DNA from: JBEEJZ01 sp046046915
GTDB taxonomy: Bacteria; Pseudomonadota; Gammaproteobacteria; Burkholderiales; Burkholderiaceae_C
Reading direction: 5' to 3'
DNA length: 64,000 bases
Assembly (NCBI GenBank): GCA_046046915.1
Contig: JBJOIT010000011.1
Location: 9,019 to 73,018 of the forward strand
A program made the translations under genes and the position numbers. Shown here piece by piece: positions 26,792-36,912 of the stretch. Within the stretch, counting starts at the first letter, position 1. Each line of letters begins with the position of its first letter. Below the pieces are notes generated by a model. The model searched no databases and was not told where the DNA came from. It worked only from the letters and a program-made list of their open reading frames with translations.

Positions 26792-27970
26792 ATGTACTCG
26801 CGAAACATCTACACCCATCTGCTTGATGCCATCGATGCCGCACCGGCTGTCGCCTTGCTCGGACCGCGTCAGGTTGGCAAAACCACGCTGGCATTGGAGG
26901 TGGCCAAGACCAGGCCCAGCATCTATCTGGATCTGGAGTCTGAGCGCGACAGGGCCAAGCTTGCCCAAGCCGAGTTGTACCTGTCAGACCACCTTGACCA
27001 ACTGGTCATTCTGGATGAGGTTCACCGGGCGCCGGGGCTATTTCAAGTGCTGCGCGGACTGATTGACCGGGCCCGACGCACAGGCAAGCGCAGTGGACAG
27101 TACCTGCTGCTGGGGTCTGCTTCGCTCGATTTGCTCAAGCAGTCAGGCGAGACCCTAGCCGGACGAATCACCTTTTTGGAGCTTGGCCCCTTGAACCTGA
27201 TGGAAGTGGGCGCCACGTCGGCGGACGATTTGTGGGTACGAGGTGGATTTCCAGACAGTCTTCAAGCCTCAAGCGCGGCACGCAGCCTGAAATGGCGAGA
27301 AGACTTCATCCGCACCTATCTGGAGCGCGATGTACCGCAGTTTGGGCCGCGCATTGCGACACAGTCACTGCGGCTGCTGTGGACCATGCTGGCACACCAA
27401 CAGGGCGGCATGGTCAACACGACCCAACTGGCACGTAACCTGGGCGTCGATGTCAAAACTGTCAACAGCTACATTCATTTGTTGACCGATTTGCTCTTGC
27501 TGCGCCGCCTGCCGGCTTGGCACGCCAACGCAGGCAAGCGCCTGGTGAAGGCCCCCAAACTCTACGTGCGTGACAGCGGGCTGGTGCATGCCTTGCTCGA
27601 TCTGCCGACCAAGGAGAACGTGTTATCGCACCCGGTCGTTGGCGCGAGCTGGGAGGGGTATTGCCTGGAAAACATCCTGGCCAACGCACCTGCCCAGGTG
27701 CAGGCCTATTTTTACCGATCCACTGGTGGTGCCGAAGTGGATTTGCTTCTGCAGTGGCCTGCCGGCGAACTTTGGGCCATCGAGATCAAACGCAGTCTAA
27801 GTCCCAAAGTGGAACGGGGTTTTCATGCGGCCTGCGCAGATCTGAACCCGACGAGAAAACTGGTGGTCTACCCAGGCAACGAGGACTATCGACTCAGTCA
27901 TGATGTCCGCGCCATGCCCCTGATACAGCTGTGCGAGCAATTGGCCGTGCAATCCAAGGCCCCGCGATAA
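26792..27970 (+). CDS. AAA ATPase with C-terminal DUF4143 domain
   Basis: The 392-residue protein has Walker A GPRQVGKT at 24-31 and Walker B LVILDEVH at 71-78 in an AAA_14 core, then a DUF4143 region. The C-terminal part shows GAEVDLLLQ followed by AIEIKRS, which resembles a PD-(D/E)xK nuclease arrangement. The family is widespread in accessory DNA and has no agreed function. An RBS is missing and the ATG may be leaderless. It is the first gene of the block inserted between lptE and holA, and is divergent from holA. Confidence 0.9.
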   Translation: MYSRNIYTHLLDAIDAAPAVALLGPRQVGKTTLALEVAKTRPSIYLDLESERDRAKLAQAELYLSDHLDQLVILDEVHRAPGLFQVLRGLIDRARRTGKRSGQYLLLGSASLDLLKQSGETLAGRITFLELGPLNLMEVGATSADDLWVRGGFPDSLQASSAARSLKWREDFIRTYLERDVPQFGPRIATQSLRLLWTMLAHQQGGMVNTTQLARNLGVDVKTVNSYIHLLTDLLLLRRLPAWHANAGKRLVKAPKLYVRDSGLVHALLDLPTKENVLSHPVVGASWEGYCLENILANAPAQVQAYFYRSTGGAEVDLLLQWPAGELWAIEIKRSLSPKVERGFHAACADLNPTRKLVVYPGNEDYRLSHDVRAMPLIQLCEQLAVQSKAPR

Positions 27971-28015
27971 GTACCCATCAACCCATGCACCCTGGACGGG
28001 GTTTGAGACCACACC

Positions 28016-28906
28016 CTATGGTTTGTTGTCCATGGTCTGCGCCATCTGGGCCACCAGGAAATCGATAAACACCCTCACCTTGGCGGGCAACAACCGGGTG
28101 GCCGTCAGGGCATACGCCACCACCTCAGGAGGGGCCCAGTCGGGCAGCACCCGCACCAGGCGCTGGGCGGCCAGATCGGCTTGAACCCAGCTGTCGGCGG
28201 ACTGCACGATACCCTGTCCGCCCAGGGCCAGTTGCTGAAGCATGCCGCGGTTGTTGGCCACGAACTGGCCACTGACCTCAACCGTCTGGCTCCTAGCATC
28301 GCGGTGGATCAGGGTCCAGGCGGCGTCTTTCATGCGCAAGCAATCATGACCCAGCAGGTCTTGCGGCTGGGCCGGGATGCCGCGCCGCGCCAGGTAGTCA
28401 GGAGAGGCGACCAATATGGTTCGCAGCCGGGCAATCGGGCGGGCAATGAGGTTCTGGTCCCTGGGGCGTCCCATGCGAATGGCCACATCCACCGAATCAC
28501 CCACTAGGTCAGCTTGGTTCGGCGTCAGGTCCAGGTTGAAACGGATGCCGGGGTAGCGGCGCGAAAAATCGGCAAGCAGCGGACTCAGGTAGATCACGCT
28601 GAAATCCACCGGCATCGAGGCCCGGATCACGCCGCTGGGCTGCGTCTGCAGATCGATCAGTTCCTGGCGGGCCAGCTCCGCCTCCTGAAGGATGCGCTTG
28701 CAATTCTCGACATACAGGCGCCCGCCCTCGGTCAGCTCGACGCGGCGCGTGCTGCGATTGAACAGGCGCAGTCCCACCTCACGCTCCAGCTCGGCAATGC
28801 GCCGCGACACGGTGGAATTGGGCAAGCCCAACACCTCCGCAGCGCGCCGGAAGCTGCTGGCCTTCGCCACCTCGACAAAGAGATGCATGTTTCTGAAGAC
28901 TTCCAT
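28016..28906 (-). CDS. LysR family transcriptional regulator
   Basis: The 296-residue regulator has an N-terminal winged helix (FVEVAKASSFRRAAEVLGLP, then STVSRRIAELEREVGLRLF) and a periplasmic-binding-like effector domain from about residue 90. It resembles the subgroup that controls quinone or oxidoreductase genes. The ATG at 28906 is chosen over a start nine codons upstream because MEVFRNMHLFVEVAK matches the normal N-terminus. It lies back to back with the pirin gene (81 bases), so regulation of the pirin-DUF924-OYE genes is likely but unproven. Confidence 0.9.
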   Translation of the reverse strand: MEVFRNMHLFVEVAKASSFRRAAEVLGLPNSTVSRRIAELEREVGLRLFNRSTRRVELTEGGRLYVENCKRILQEAELARQELIDLQTQPSGVIRASMPVDFSVIYLSPLLADFSRRYPGIRFNLDLTPNQADLVGDSVDVAIRMGRPRDQNLIARPIARLRTILVASPDYLARRGIPAQPQDLLGHDCLRMKDAAWTLIHRDARSQTVEVSGQFVANNRGMLQQLALGGQGIVQSADSWVQADLAAQRLVRVLPDWAPPEVVAYALTATRLLPAKVRVFIDFLVAQMAQTMDNKP

Positions 28907-28987
28907 GCGCAGATTGTGCCGCTGGTGGAGCAATTACTTCCATTTCAACGCCTTTATTGCAAACAACAAGTCACCGATACTCTCGCC

Positions 28988-29842
28988 ATGATCGCCGCCA
29001 GACAAGCTAGACACATCACCACACGCAGCGTTGGCCGCCGCCACGGCCCGATCACGCGCCTGATGAGCCCGGGCGACATCGGGCAGCTGACCAAGCCCTT
29101 CATCTTTCTCGATTACGTGGAAGCGCCCGCGGGCGGCGGGCCCAATTTCGGCTTTCATCCGCACTCCGGCATCGTCACCCTCACCTACCCGCTGAACTTC
29201 GACATACAGCACGAAACCTCTGCCGGACAAGTGGATGTGGTGCAGCAGGGCGGCATTGAGTGGATGGCCGCTGGCAGCGGCATCTGGCACCGGGCACAGC
29301 CCCTGGCGAACAACCCGCTGGGGGGCCAGCCGGATGGCCTGCTGCAAGGGTTTCAGATCTGGTTTGCATTACCACCCGCGCTTGAGCTGGCGCCGGCCTC
29401 AGCGATGTTCCTTCAGCCCGACGAGGTGCCCGAGGCTGGCCCGGTGCGGGTGCTGCTGGGCACCTACGGAGACGCCACCAGCAGAATTCAGGCTCCCTGG
29501 GATTTGAACTACTTTTGGGTCACCCTGAAGGACGGGGAGCGCTGGCGCTACCAGCCGCCTGTTACGCACCAGGTAGCCTGGACCTTTGCACAGCACGGCA
29601 CACTGCAGGTACCGGGGGCAAGCCTGGTGCGCGAGCTGGCGGTGTTTGAAAGCCGCAACACGGCCATCGATTTTCAGGCCGAGGGTGACTGCGCGTTTTT
29701 ACTGGGCTCGGCTGCGCCTCATACACACGACCTGGTGCTGGGCCCTTACTCGGTGCACAGCTCCCACGAGGCCTTGGCAGCTGGGGTGCGCCACATCACC
29801 GCGTTGGGCAAACAATTGCATCAAGAGGAAAAACTGGGATGA
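28988..29842 (+). CDS. Pirin family protein
   Basis: The 284-residue bicupin has the pirin metal-site region FGFHPHSGIVTLTYPL, GGIEWMAAGSGIWHR and GFQIWFALP in the N-terminal cupin, and a C-terminal cupin ending in LGPYSVHSSHEALAAG. Bacterial pirins bind Fe or Ni and some act as quercetinases or redox-linked modulators. I start at the ATG at 28988; the frame is open for another 474 bases upstream, but only as antisense to the LysR gene. Its TGA overlaps the DUF924 ATG (ATGA). Confidence 0.93.
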   Translation: MIAARQARHITTRSVGRRHGPITRLMSPGDIGQLTKPFIFLDYVEAPAGGGPNFGFHPHSGIVTLTYPLNFDIQHETSAGQVDVVQQGGIEWMAAGSGIWHRAQPLANNPLGGQPDGLLQGFQIWFALPPALELAPASAMFLQPDEVPEAGPVRVLLGTYGDATSRIQAPWDLNYFWVTLKDGERWRYQPPVTHQVAWTFAQHGTLQVPGASLVRELAVFESRNTAIDFQAEGDCAFLLGSAAPHTHDLVLGPYSVHSSHEALAAGVRHITALGKQLHQEEKLG

Positions 29843-30378
29843 CGGCACTATCCATCCTGAGCTTCTGGTTTGAGGAAATTGATGCGGCGCAGTGGTGGGC
29901 CAAGTCTGACGAGTTTGACAGCCTGATTGCCACTCGTTTCGGGACCCTGCACGCCGCTGCCGCGCGCTGCGAGCTGAGCCACTGGCGGGACACGCCGCAG
30001 GGCAGGCTGGCCGAGGTCATCGTGCTGGACCAGTTCTCTCGCAATATGTACCGTGACCAGCCACAGTCTTTTGCCTGCGACCCGCTGGCACTGGCGCTGG
30101 CCCAACACGCGGTGAGCCTGCAGGCCGACCTGGCGCTGCAAGCCGCGCAACGGGCGTTTCTTTACATGCCCTACATGCACAGCGAATCACCGCTGATCCA
30201 CGCCAACGCCCTGAGCCTGTTCAGCCAGAAAGGCCTGGAGCATGCGCTGCCCTCAGAAATCCGGCACAAGGCTATCGTCGACCGCTTTGGCCGCTACCCA
30301 CACCGCAACGCCATCCTCGGGCGGCCTTCTAGCGCCGAGGAAATCGAATTCCTGACCACACCAGGATCCTCGTTCTGA
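29839..30378 (+). CDS. DUF924 family protein
   Basis: The 179-residue soluble protein shows ILSFWFEEIDAAQWWAKSDEFD, VIVLDQFSRNMYRDQPQSF, FLYMPYMHSES and FGRYPHRNAILGR, all family hallmarks of DUF924, which has a TPR-like helical fold and no established role. The start overlaps the pirin stop by four bases, so the two are translationally coupled. The OYE reductase gene begins 35 bases downstream. Confidence 0.92.
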   Translation: MTALSILSFWFEEIDAAQWWAKSDEFDSLIATRFGTLHAAAARCELSHWRDTPQGRLAEVIVLDQFSRNMYRDQPQSFACDPLALALAQHAVSLQADLALQAAQRAFLYMPYMHSESPLIHANALSLFSQKGLEHALPSEIRHKAIVDRFGRYPHRNAILGRPSSAEEIEFLTTPGSSF

Positions 30379-30412
30379 TTCTTTTTCTTCAACCCATCCA
30401 ACCAAAATTAAC

Positions 30413-31489
30413 ATGCTTTTTGAACCCTTTGCCGCACGTCAGCTACAACTCGCTAACCGACTCGTGATGGCCCCCATGACGCGCAGCCGTGCCGTGGATG
30501 CCAACACACCCAATGCGCTGATGGCCGAGTACTACGGTCAGCGCGCCAGCGCAGGCCTGATCATCACCGAGGGCGTGTCGCCCTCGCCCAATGGCCTGGG
30601 CTATGCGCGCATTCCGGGCTTGTTCAACGCCGCCCAGGTGCAGGGCTGGCGCCTGGTGACCGATGCCGTGCACGCGCGTGGCGGCAAGATCGTGGCGCAG
30701 TTGATGCACACCGGGCGTGTGACCCATGCCGCCAACCTGCCCGCCGGCGCCGAAATTGTGGGGCCAACCGATGCAACGCTCACCGGAGAGATGTGGACCG
30801 ATGCCCAGGGCATGCAGCCGCACACCACACCGCGCGCCATGACCGAAGCAGACATCGCCGCCACCGTGGCCGAATACGCCCAGGCGGCCAGGCTGGCCAT
30901 GGAGGCAGGTTTTGATGGGGTGGAGCTGCACGCGGCCAATGGCTACCTGATCGAGCAATTCCTCAATGCCAACGTCAACACCCGCACCGACGGCTACGGC
31001 GGCAGCCCGGCAGCGCGCAACCGCTTTGCATTGGAAGTGACCCGTGCCACCTGCGCCGCCATCGGCGCCGATCGGGTAGGTATACGGTTGTCGCCTTACG
31101 GGGTCTTTAACGGCACCGGAGCTTTCGCTGACGTGGACGCCCAGTACCTGGCCCTGGCCAGCGCCCTGTCAAACCAGGGCCTTTTGTACCTGCACTTGCT
31201 GGACCATTCGGCCATGGGCGCGCCGCCCGTACCAGCCGCATTGAAATCAAACATGCGCAGCGCCTTCAAGGGCCCATTCATCCTGGCCGGCGGTTATGAC
31301 CGCGACAGTGCCGAAAATGCCCTGGCAACGAACCAAGCCGACCTGATCGCTTTTGGTCGACCGTTCTTGACCAACCCCGACCTGGTGGCGCGCCTGAAAA
31401 CCAACGCTGCACTCAATGCGCCTGACATGAGCACCTTTTACACGCCAGGGCCGAAGGGCTACACAGACTACCCTACGCTGGCAGACTGA
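30413..31489 (+). CDS. Old yellow enzyme family alkene reductase (NemA-like)
   Basis: The 358-residue FMN barrel reduces activated C=C bonds of electrophiles such as N-ethylmaleimide, or nitro groups. The blocks LVMAPMTRSRA, LIITEGVSPSPNGLGY, IVAQLMHTGRV, GFDGVELHAANGYLIEQFL, TDGYGGSPAARNRF and FILAGGYDRDSAE match the NemA/XenB subfamily, including the His-Ala-Ala-Asn substrate site. It follows DUF924 in the same transcription unit. With pirin and the LysR gene it suggests an electrophile- or quinone-response module. Confidence 0.94.
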   Translation: MLFEPFAARQLQLANRLVMAPMTRSRAVDANTPNALMAEYYGQRASAGLIITEGVSPSPNGLGYARIPGLFNAAQVQGWRLVTDAVHARGGKIVAQLMHTGRVTHAANLPAGAEIVGPTDATLTGEMWTDAQGMQPHTTPRAMTEADIAATVAEYAQAARLAMEAGFDGVELHAANGYLIEQFLNANVNTRTDGYGGSPAARNRFALEVTRATCAAIGADRVGIRLSPYGVFNGTGAFADVDAQYLALASALSNQGLLYLHLLDHSAMGAPPVPAALKSNMRSAFKGPFILAGGYDRDSAENALATNQADLIAFGRPFLTNPDLVARLKTNAALNAPDMSTFYTPGPKGYTDYPTLAD

Positions 31490-31587
31490 TCGCTTTGGTT
31501 TGACAAGAGGGATGGCAGGTCAGACAGATAAACTGGCTGACCTTGCTGGGTAGCGTCCAGGCCCTACCCCACCTTTGAAGGACATGC

Positions 31588-32514
31588 ATGCCAGCTGCGA
31601 TACGACTGATCGGTGCCCCCACGGACATCGGGGCCGGTTCCCGTGGGGCGTCCATGGGCCCCGAAGCGCTCCGGGTGGCGCAGCTCATGCCGGTGCTGCA
31701 AAGCCACGGACTGGTGGTGCATGACCAGGGAAACCTGAGCGGCCCTTCCAATCCTTGGCAACCCCCAGTCAATGGCTACCGCCACCTTCCCGAGGTCACC
31801 GCTTGGAACCTGGCCGTCCACGATGCGGTGTTGGGTGCCTTGTCGGCGGGTGACATGCCCATCCTGTTGGGTGGTGACCATTGCCTGGCCATAGGCTCCA
31901 TCAGCGCCGTGGCTCGCCACTGCCGCGCGGCAGGCAAGCCCTTGCGGGTGCTCTGGCTCGATGCGCACGCAGACTTCAATACCAACTTACTCACCCCCAC
32001 CGGTAACACCCACGGCATGCCAGTGGCGGTGCTGTGCGGCCACGGTCCGGACGAGCTGACCACGATTGGCGGCACCGTGCCCGCCATGCGCAGCAGCGAC
32101 ATCCGCCAGATCGGTATCCGCAGCGTCGACCCGGGCGAGAAACACTTCGTGCACGAAGTCGGCCTGGAAGTGTTTGACATGCGATACATCGACGAGATGG
32201 GCATGCGCCTGGCCATGCAAAACGCCCTGGCCGACATGACGCCCGACACGCATTTGCATGTCAGCTTTGATGTGGACTTTCTGGACGCAGCGATTGCGCC
32301 GGGCGTTGCCACGGCCGTGCGCGGCGGACCGACCTACCGCGAAGCCCAGCTGTGCATGGAAATGATCGCAGACACCGGGCTGCTGGCATCACTGGATGTG
32401 ATGGAGCTGAACCCCGCCCTGGATGTGCGCAATGGCACTGCAGAGCTGGCCGTGGACCTAATCGAAAGCCTGTTTGGCAAAAGCACCCTGATGCGCCAAG
32501 CTACAGGGTCTTAA
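31588..32514 (+). CDS. rocF: Arginase
   Basis: The 308-residue binuclear-Mn enzyme hydrolyses arginine to ornithine and urea. Metal ligands are visible in LLGGDHCLAIGS, WLDAHADFNT and SFDVDFLDAAIAPG, and the N-terminus RLIGAPTDIGAGSRGASMGP is typical of arginases rather than agmatinases. It stands alone, 98 bases after the OYE gene. Its last 14 bases overlap the convergent lptE. No urease or ornithine-catabolic genes are nearby. Confidence 0.95.
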   Translation: MPAAIRLIGAPTDIGAGSRGASMGPEALRVAQLMPVLQSHGLVVHDQGNLSGPSNPWQPPVNGYRHLPEVTAWNLAVHDAVLGALSAGDMPILLGGDHCLAIGSISAVARHCRAAGKPLRVLWLDAHADFNTNLLTPTGNTHGMPVAVLCGHGPDELTTIGGTVPAMRSSDIRQIGIRSVDPGEKHFVHEVGLEVFDMRYIDEMGMRLAMQNALADMTPDTHLHVSFDVDFLDAAIAPGVATAVRGGPTYREAQLCMEMIADTGLLASLDVMELNPALDVRNGTAELAVDLIESLFGKSTLMRQATGS

Positions 32515-33019
32515 GGGCCCCTAAACGACGCAGCAACTGCTGCACCAGGTCACTTTGCATGTTGCGATAAAGCAGCAGCTCCTCCGCCTCTTTGGCGAGA
32601 ACAGCCGACTCATTGAAGCTGATGTCGCGCTGCTGAACGATTTCAGTCACGGGAATCAGCTCACGCCCATCGGGTGTGCGTAACCTGAAACTCACTCGCA
32701 CACGCAACTGGAACTCGCGAACCTGACCCGTGGAGCTACGCCCCACAATGACCTTTTCACGCGGTTCAGACAAGATATCCAAAATAACCTGCGGCTGCGG
32801 CACACCTGCATCAACGCTAGGCGCCGGCAGCTCCACCACTCGCTCACCCAGATAGCGCCGCAGCTCGGACTTGAGCGGCCCGCCCGTGGCTGGCGTGACG
32901 GCAATGGTCTCAAACACATAAGCCTGGCTTTGGCGCAGCTTGAAACCGCAGGCCGTGAGCGCGAACATCAAGGCCAGGCTCACGCACACCGCTAGGGCGC
33001 GCCTTAGTAACACTGTCAT
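32501..33019 (-). CDS. lptE: LPS-assembly lipoprotein LptE
   Basis: The 172-residue lipoprotein plugs the LptD barrel that places LPS in the outer membrane. A short signal peptide ends in LTAC (lipobox), followed by GFKLRQ at the mature N-terminus and the beta-rich QVREFQLRVRVSFRLRTPDG. The C-terminus has the helix LLLYRNMQSDLVQQLLRRL. I use the ATG at 33019; a GTG at 33043 overlapping the leuS TGA is a credible alternative. It is co-transcribed with leuS. The gene that normally follows, holA, is displaced by an accessory block. Confidence 0.9.
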   Translation of the reverse strand: MTVLLRRALAVCVSLALMFALTACGFKLRQSQAYVFETIAVTPATGGPLKSELRRYLGERVVELPAPSVDAGVPQPQVILDILSEPREKVIVGRSSTGQVREFQLRVRVSFRLRTPDGRELIPVTEIVQQRDISFNESAVLAKEAEELLLYRNMQSDLVQQLLRRLGALKTL

Positions 33020-33039
33020 TCTGTGAGCCGTGTAGAGGG

Positions 33040-35778
33040 TCACAACACCACGTTCACCAGACGGCCGGGCACCACGATCACGCGCTTGATCGCAGCACCT
33101 TCGGCCAGCTTTTGCACCAGCTCGTGGGCCACGGCGGCGGCTTCGATGGCCTCTTTGCTGGCACCGGCAGGCACCAGAATCGCACCCCGCAGCTTGCCAT
33201 TGACCTGCAGCATGAGCTCGACCTCGTCTTGCTGCAAAGCGCCATCGTCCACTTGCGGCCAAGGCGCATCCAGCAGATCGCCCAGCGTGCTGGCATAGCC
33301 CAGGTCGGACCACAAGGTGTGGGCCAGGTGGGGCGTGGCCGGGTACAGGCAGCGCAGCAAGATACCAAAGCCCTCGATCATGGCCACCTGAGCACCTTCG
33401 GCGTCGACGGCCTTGAAGTCTTCCAGGGCGTTGATCATCTTCATCGCGCCGGACACCACCGTGTTGTATTGCATGCGCTGGTAGTCATAGTCCACCTGCT
33501 TGAGCACCGTGTGGATATCACGCCGCAGGGCTTTGGCTTCCTTGCCAAAAGACACCTCCTGCAAGCTGCGTGCGCCCACCACACTGGCGCTGGCAGCCGC
33601 GCCGTCAAGCCCTGCCAAGCGGGCGCCAAAGTTCCACACCCGGCGAAGGAAACGATAGCTGCCTTCCACGGCCGAGTCGTTCCACTCCAGGGTGGCTTCG
33701 GGCGGGGCGGTGAACATGGTGTACAGACGGGCCGTGTCAGCGCCGTACTTTTCGATCAGGTCCTGCGGGTCCACGCCATTGTTCTTGGACTTGGACATGG
33801 TGCCCACGCCCTCGTAGTCGATGGCAGTACCCACCGGCAGCTTGCCGTCGCTGCTCTCAGCTTCGTTCTTGAGCCTGGCGCCGACCACCTTGCCAGCCTC
33901 ATCCAGCACATGCTCCACGTCCTGGGGCCAGAAGTAGTCCTTGCCCCCCTTGCTGGTGCGACGGCTGTAGATGTGATTGAGCACCATGCCCTGGGTCAGC
34001 AGCTTGGTGAAAGGCTCGTCGACCTTGACCAAGCCCAGATCACGCATCACCTTGGTCCAGAAGCGCGCGTAGAGCAAGTGCAGGATGGCATGCTCGATGC
34101 CACCGATGTACTGGTCCATGGGCATCCAGTAGTCTGCGCCACCGGCGACCATGGCATCCGCATTTTTGGGGTCGCAGTAACGCATGAAGTACCAGGAACT
34201 GTCTACAAAGGTGTCCATGGTGTCGGTTTCTCGCCGCGCGGGCTTGCCACAGACCGGGCACGCGACACCGGCGTGAAAGCCTTCGTGCTTATGCAGCGGG
34301 TTGCCCGAACCATCAGGCACGCAGTCTTGCGGCAGCACCACGGGCAAATCCTGCTCCGGCACTGGCACAGCGCCGTGTTCATCACAATGAATGATGGGAA
34401 TCGGAGTGCCCCAGTAGCGCTGGCGGCTCACACCCCAGTCGCGCAGGCGCCATGTGACTTTTTTCTCGCCCAACCCCTGGGCAGCCAACAGCTCAGCCAC
34501 CTTGTTGACGGCAGACTTCTGGTTCAGGCCGTCGAGCTCTCCGGAATTGACGCACACGCAGTTTTGCTTGTCGCCGTACCACTCTTGCCAGGCCTTGGCG
34601 TCAAAGCTCTGGTCCTTGACGCTCACGACTTGCTGAATAGGCAACTGGTACTTGAGCGCAAACGCAAAGTCGCGCTCATCATGGGCCGGCACGCCCATCA
34701 CGGCACCATCGCCGTAGCTCATCAGCACATAGTTGCCCACCCACACCTCAACCTGGTGGCCGGTAAGCGGATGGGTAACAAACAGGCCGGTGGCCATGCC
34801 TTTTTTCTCTTGTGTGGCCAGCTCGGCCTCGGTGGTACCACCCGTTTTGCATTCTTCAATGAAGGCGGCCAAAGCGGGGCTGGACTGGGCTGCGTGCAAC
34901 GCCAAGGGGTGCTCGGGCGCCACGGCACAGAAGGTCACGCCCATGATGGTGTCGGCACGCGTCGTGAACACGTACATGCGGCCTTCGCCGATCAGTTGGC
35001 CATCTTGATCACGGATGGCATGCGGGAAGGCGAAGCGCACGCCCTCGCTCTTGCCGATCCAGTTTTCCTGCATCAGACGCACACGCTCGGGCCAGCCGTG
35101 CAGGGTGGACTTGTCGTTGCCCATCTGCACATGGTCCAGCAATTCCTGGGCGTAATCCGTGATCTTGAGGTAGTAACCCGGAATTTCGCGTTTCTCCACC
35201 ACGGCACCGGTGCGCCAGCCCTTGCCGTCGATCACCTGCTCGTTAGCCAGCACGGTCTGGTCGATCGGATCCCAGTTCACCACCTGTGTCTTGCGGTAGG
35301 CAATGCCTTTTTCGAGCATCTTCAAAAACAGCCACTGGTTCCACTTGTAGTAGCTGGGGTCACAGGTGGCCACCTCGCGGCTCCAATCGATGGCCAGGCC
35401 CATGGCCTGCATCTGCTTCTTCATGTAGGCAATGTTCTCGTAGGTCCACTTGGCGGGCGGGACCTTGTTCTTGAGCGCGGCGTTTTCAGCGGGCAGACCA
35501 AAGGCATCCCATCCCATGGGCATCAAGACGTTGGCGCCTTTCATGCGCAGGTAGCGCGTGAGCATGTCGTTGATGGTGTAGTTGCGCACATGGCCCATGT
35601 GCAACTTGCCGCTGGGGTAGGGCAGCATGGAGCAGGCGTAGAACTTTTTCTTGGGCTGACCTTGGGCATCCAGCGCGTTCTCGCTCACGCGATAGGCGTC
35701 GCGGGCATTCCAGGCGCTTTGGGCGAGAGATTCCACTTCGCCCGGGTTGTAAGGGCGGCTGTATTTGTTGTCTTGCAT
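33040..35778 (-). CDS. leuS: Leucyl-tRNA synthetase
   Basis: The 912-residue class I synthetase charges tRNA-Leu. The HIGH-type motif appears in [11 protein letters not shown] near residue 50, the CP1 editing domain includes [12 protein letters not shown] and [10 protein letters not shown], and the KMSKS loop is MSKSKNNG. A Cys-rich insertion ([11 protein letters not shown]) lies in the zinc-type region. I start at the ATG at 35778 ([12 protein letters not shown]), nine codons inside the longest frame. It is part of the bamE-dapB-exbB-exbD-leuS-lptE run. The large open frame opposite it (33112-35793) is a high-GC antisense artefact. Confidence 0.98.
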   Translation of the reverse strand: MQDNKYSRPYNPGEVESLAQSAWNARDAYRVSENALDAQGQPKKKFYACSMLPYPSGKLHMGHVRNYTINDMLTRYLRMKGANVLMPMGWDAFGLPAENAALKNKVPPAKWTYENIAYMKKQMQAMGLAIDWSREVATCDPSYYKWNQWLFLKMLEKGIAYRKTQVVNWDPIDQTVLANEQVIDGKGWRTGAVVEKREIPGYYLKITDYAQELLDHVQMGNDKSTLHGWPERVRLMQENWIGKSEGVRFAFPHAIRDQDGQLIGEGRMYVFTTRADTIMGVTFCAVAPEHPLALHAAQSSPALAAFIEECKTGGTTEAELATQEKKGMATGLFVTHPLTGHQVEVWVGNYVLMSYGDGAVMGVPAHDERDFAFALKYQLPIQQVVSVKDQSFDAKAWQEWYGDKQNCVCVNSGELDGLNQKSAVNKVAELLAAQGLGEKKVTWRLRDWGVSRQRYWGTPIPIIHCDEHGAVPVPEQDLPVVLPQDCVPDGSGNPLHKHEGFHAGVACPVCGKPARRETDTMDTFVDSSWYFMRYCDPKNADAMVAGGADYWMPMDQYIGGIEHAILHLLYARFWTKVMRDLGLVKVDEPFTKLLTQGMVLNHIYSRRTSKGGKDYFWPQDVEHVLDEAGKVVGARLKNEAESSDGKLPVGTAIDYEGVGTMSKSKNNGVDPQDLIEKYGADTARLYTMFTAPPEATLEWNDSAVEGSYRFLRRVWNFGARLAGLDGAAASASVVGARSLQEVSFGKEAKALRRDIHTVLKQVDYDYQRMQYNTVVSGAMKMINALEDFKAVDAEGAQVAMIEGFGILLRCLYPATPHLAHTLWSDLGYASTLGDLLDAPWPQVDDGALQQDEVELMLQVNGKLRGAILVPAGASKEAIEAAAVAHELVQKLAEGAAIKRVIVVPGRLVNVVL

Positions 35779-35834
35779 GGTGAACTTCAGTGAGTGCGGC
35801 CACAAGGCCGCAGGGGCGAGGTTTGCCCAGGATT

Positions 35835-36251
35835 TTAGGGTTTGGCGTCGGCCACGAACCCAATGCGTGTCAGACCGGCCTGCTGGGCTGCGCCCATAAC
35901 TTCGATGATGCGGCCATAAGCCACAGAGCGGTCGGCACGCAGTTGCACTTCGGTGTCAGGGTTTTGCTGGGCCAAGGGCGCCAGTGCTGCTGACAGTTCA
36001 GTATCCGACACGGCACGGTCATCCATAAAGGCCTGACCGGCACGGTCTATTTGCACACGCACAGCTTGCGCAGCTTGATCGGCCCGAGCCGCTCCCGATT
36101 GCGGCAATTCCAGTTTGAGACTGCTGGTCAGAAGGGGCGCCGCCAGCATGAAAATGACCAACAACACCAGCATGACGTCGATCAGCGGCGTCATATTGAT
36201 CTCGCTGATGGGCTCGCTGGCCCTGGTGCGTTCAAGTCGGCCAAAAGACAT
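35835..36251 (-). CDS. exbD: ExbD/TolR family biopolymer transport protein
   Basis: The 138-residue inner-membrane protein has a short cytosolic N-terminus, one membrane helix containing the proton-pathway Asp ([20 protein letters not shown]), and a periplasmic domain ([34 protein letters not shown]). It partners with the ExbB/TolQ protein encoded 16 bases upstream to harness proton flow. Neither TolA, TolB nor TonB is nearby, so assignment to Tol or Ton is open. Confidence 0.92.
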   Translation of the reverse strand: MSFGRLERTRASEPISEINMTPLIDVMLVLLVIFMLAAPLLTSSLKLELPQSGAARADQAAQAVRVQIDRAGQAFMDDRAVSDTELSAALAPLAQQNPDTEVQLRADRSVAYGRIIEVMGAAQQAGLTRIGFVADAKP

Positions 36252-36267
36252 GGCTAGTCCGTGTGGC

Positions 36268-36912
36268 TCAAGATGACTTGCTGAGCATCAGCTCGCGCAG
36301 GTCGCGCGCAAAGCCTTCCAGATCAGCCTCGATACGGCCTATGCGCCGACCGAGAACGTTATAGGCCAACACAGCCGGAATGGCCACTGCCAAGCCGGCT
36401 GCGGTCATGATGAGCGCCTCGCCCACCGGCCCCGAAATGCGTTCGATGCTGATTTGCCCAGCACCTGCCAGGCCAGTGAGTGCGTGATAGATGCCCCAGA
36501 CGGTGCCCAGCAAACCCACAAAAGGCGCTGTGGAACCGACTGTGGCCAGCACGACTTGCCCATACTGAAGCTTGTCAAGAATCCCGTGCAAGGCATCGCG
36601 CAACACCCGAGTCAGCTGCTGGGAAAGATCACCCGCAGCGGCCAGCGTACCCATCGCCTGGGGCTGGACCGCGTTGACCAAGGGCAAAAGCAGACGCTCG
36701 CGATCAAACACGCTGAGCTTGTGACGTGCGTCCAGCAAATCTGCAGACTGCCAGAAAGCCGCCGTGCTCCGCGCCACATCCAGCTTGGCACGGTGTAACA
36801 GCCAGGCCTTGAGAAGAATCACCACCCAGCTGCTGACCGACATGGCCAATAACACAAGTGCCACGGCCACGCTGACCGCATCGCCCTGCGACGCCAGCGT
36901 GAACAGGTTCAT
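36268..36912 (-). CDS. exbB: MotA/TolQ/ExbB proton channel family protein
   Basis: The 214-residue protein has three membrane helices: one N-terminal ([20 protein letters not shown]) and two in the channel domain ([40 protein letters not shown]). [18 protein letters not shown] is the family hallmark. It forms the proton channel with ExbD. The ATG overlaps the dapB stop as ATGA, so translation of the envelope motor is tied to a lysine/peptidoglycan biosynthesis gene. Confidence 0.93.
   Translation of the reverse strand: MNLFTLASQGDAVSVAVALVLLAMSVSSWVVILLKAWLLHRAKLDVARSTAAFWQSADLLDARHKLSVFDRERLLLPLVNAVQPQAMGTLAAAGDLSQQLTRVLRDALHGILDKLQYGQVVLATVGSTAPFVGLLGTVWGIYHALTGLAGAGQISIERISGPVGEALIMTAAGLAVAIPAVLAYNVLGRRIGRIEADLEGFARDLRELMLSKSS

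Noticed and set aside
28514..28987. N-terminal extension of the pirin frame
   Set aside because: The 158 extra codons are antisense to the LysR gene and do not resemble pirin, whose normal N-terminus starts at 28988.
33112..35793. 893-codon open frame opposite leuS
   Set aside because: It is entirely antisense to leuS, has no recognisable domain, is rich in His, Gln and Gly as expected from reading high-GC codons backwards, and lacks an RBS.
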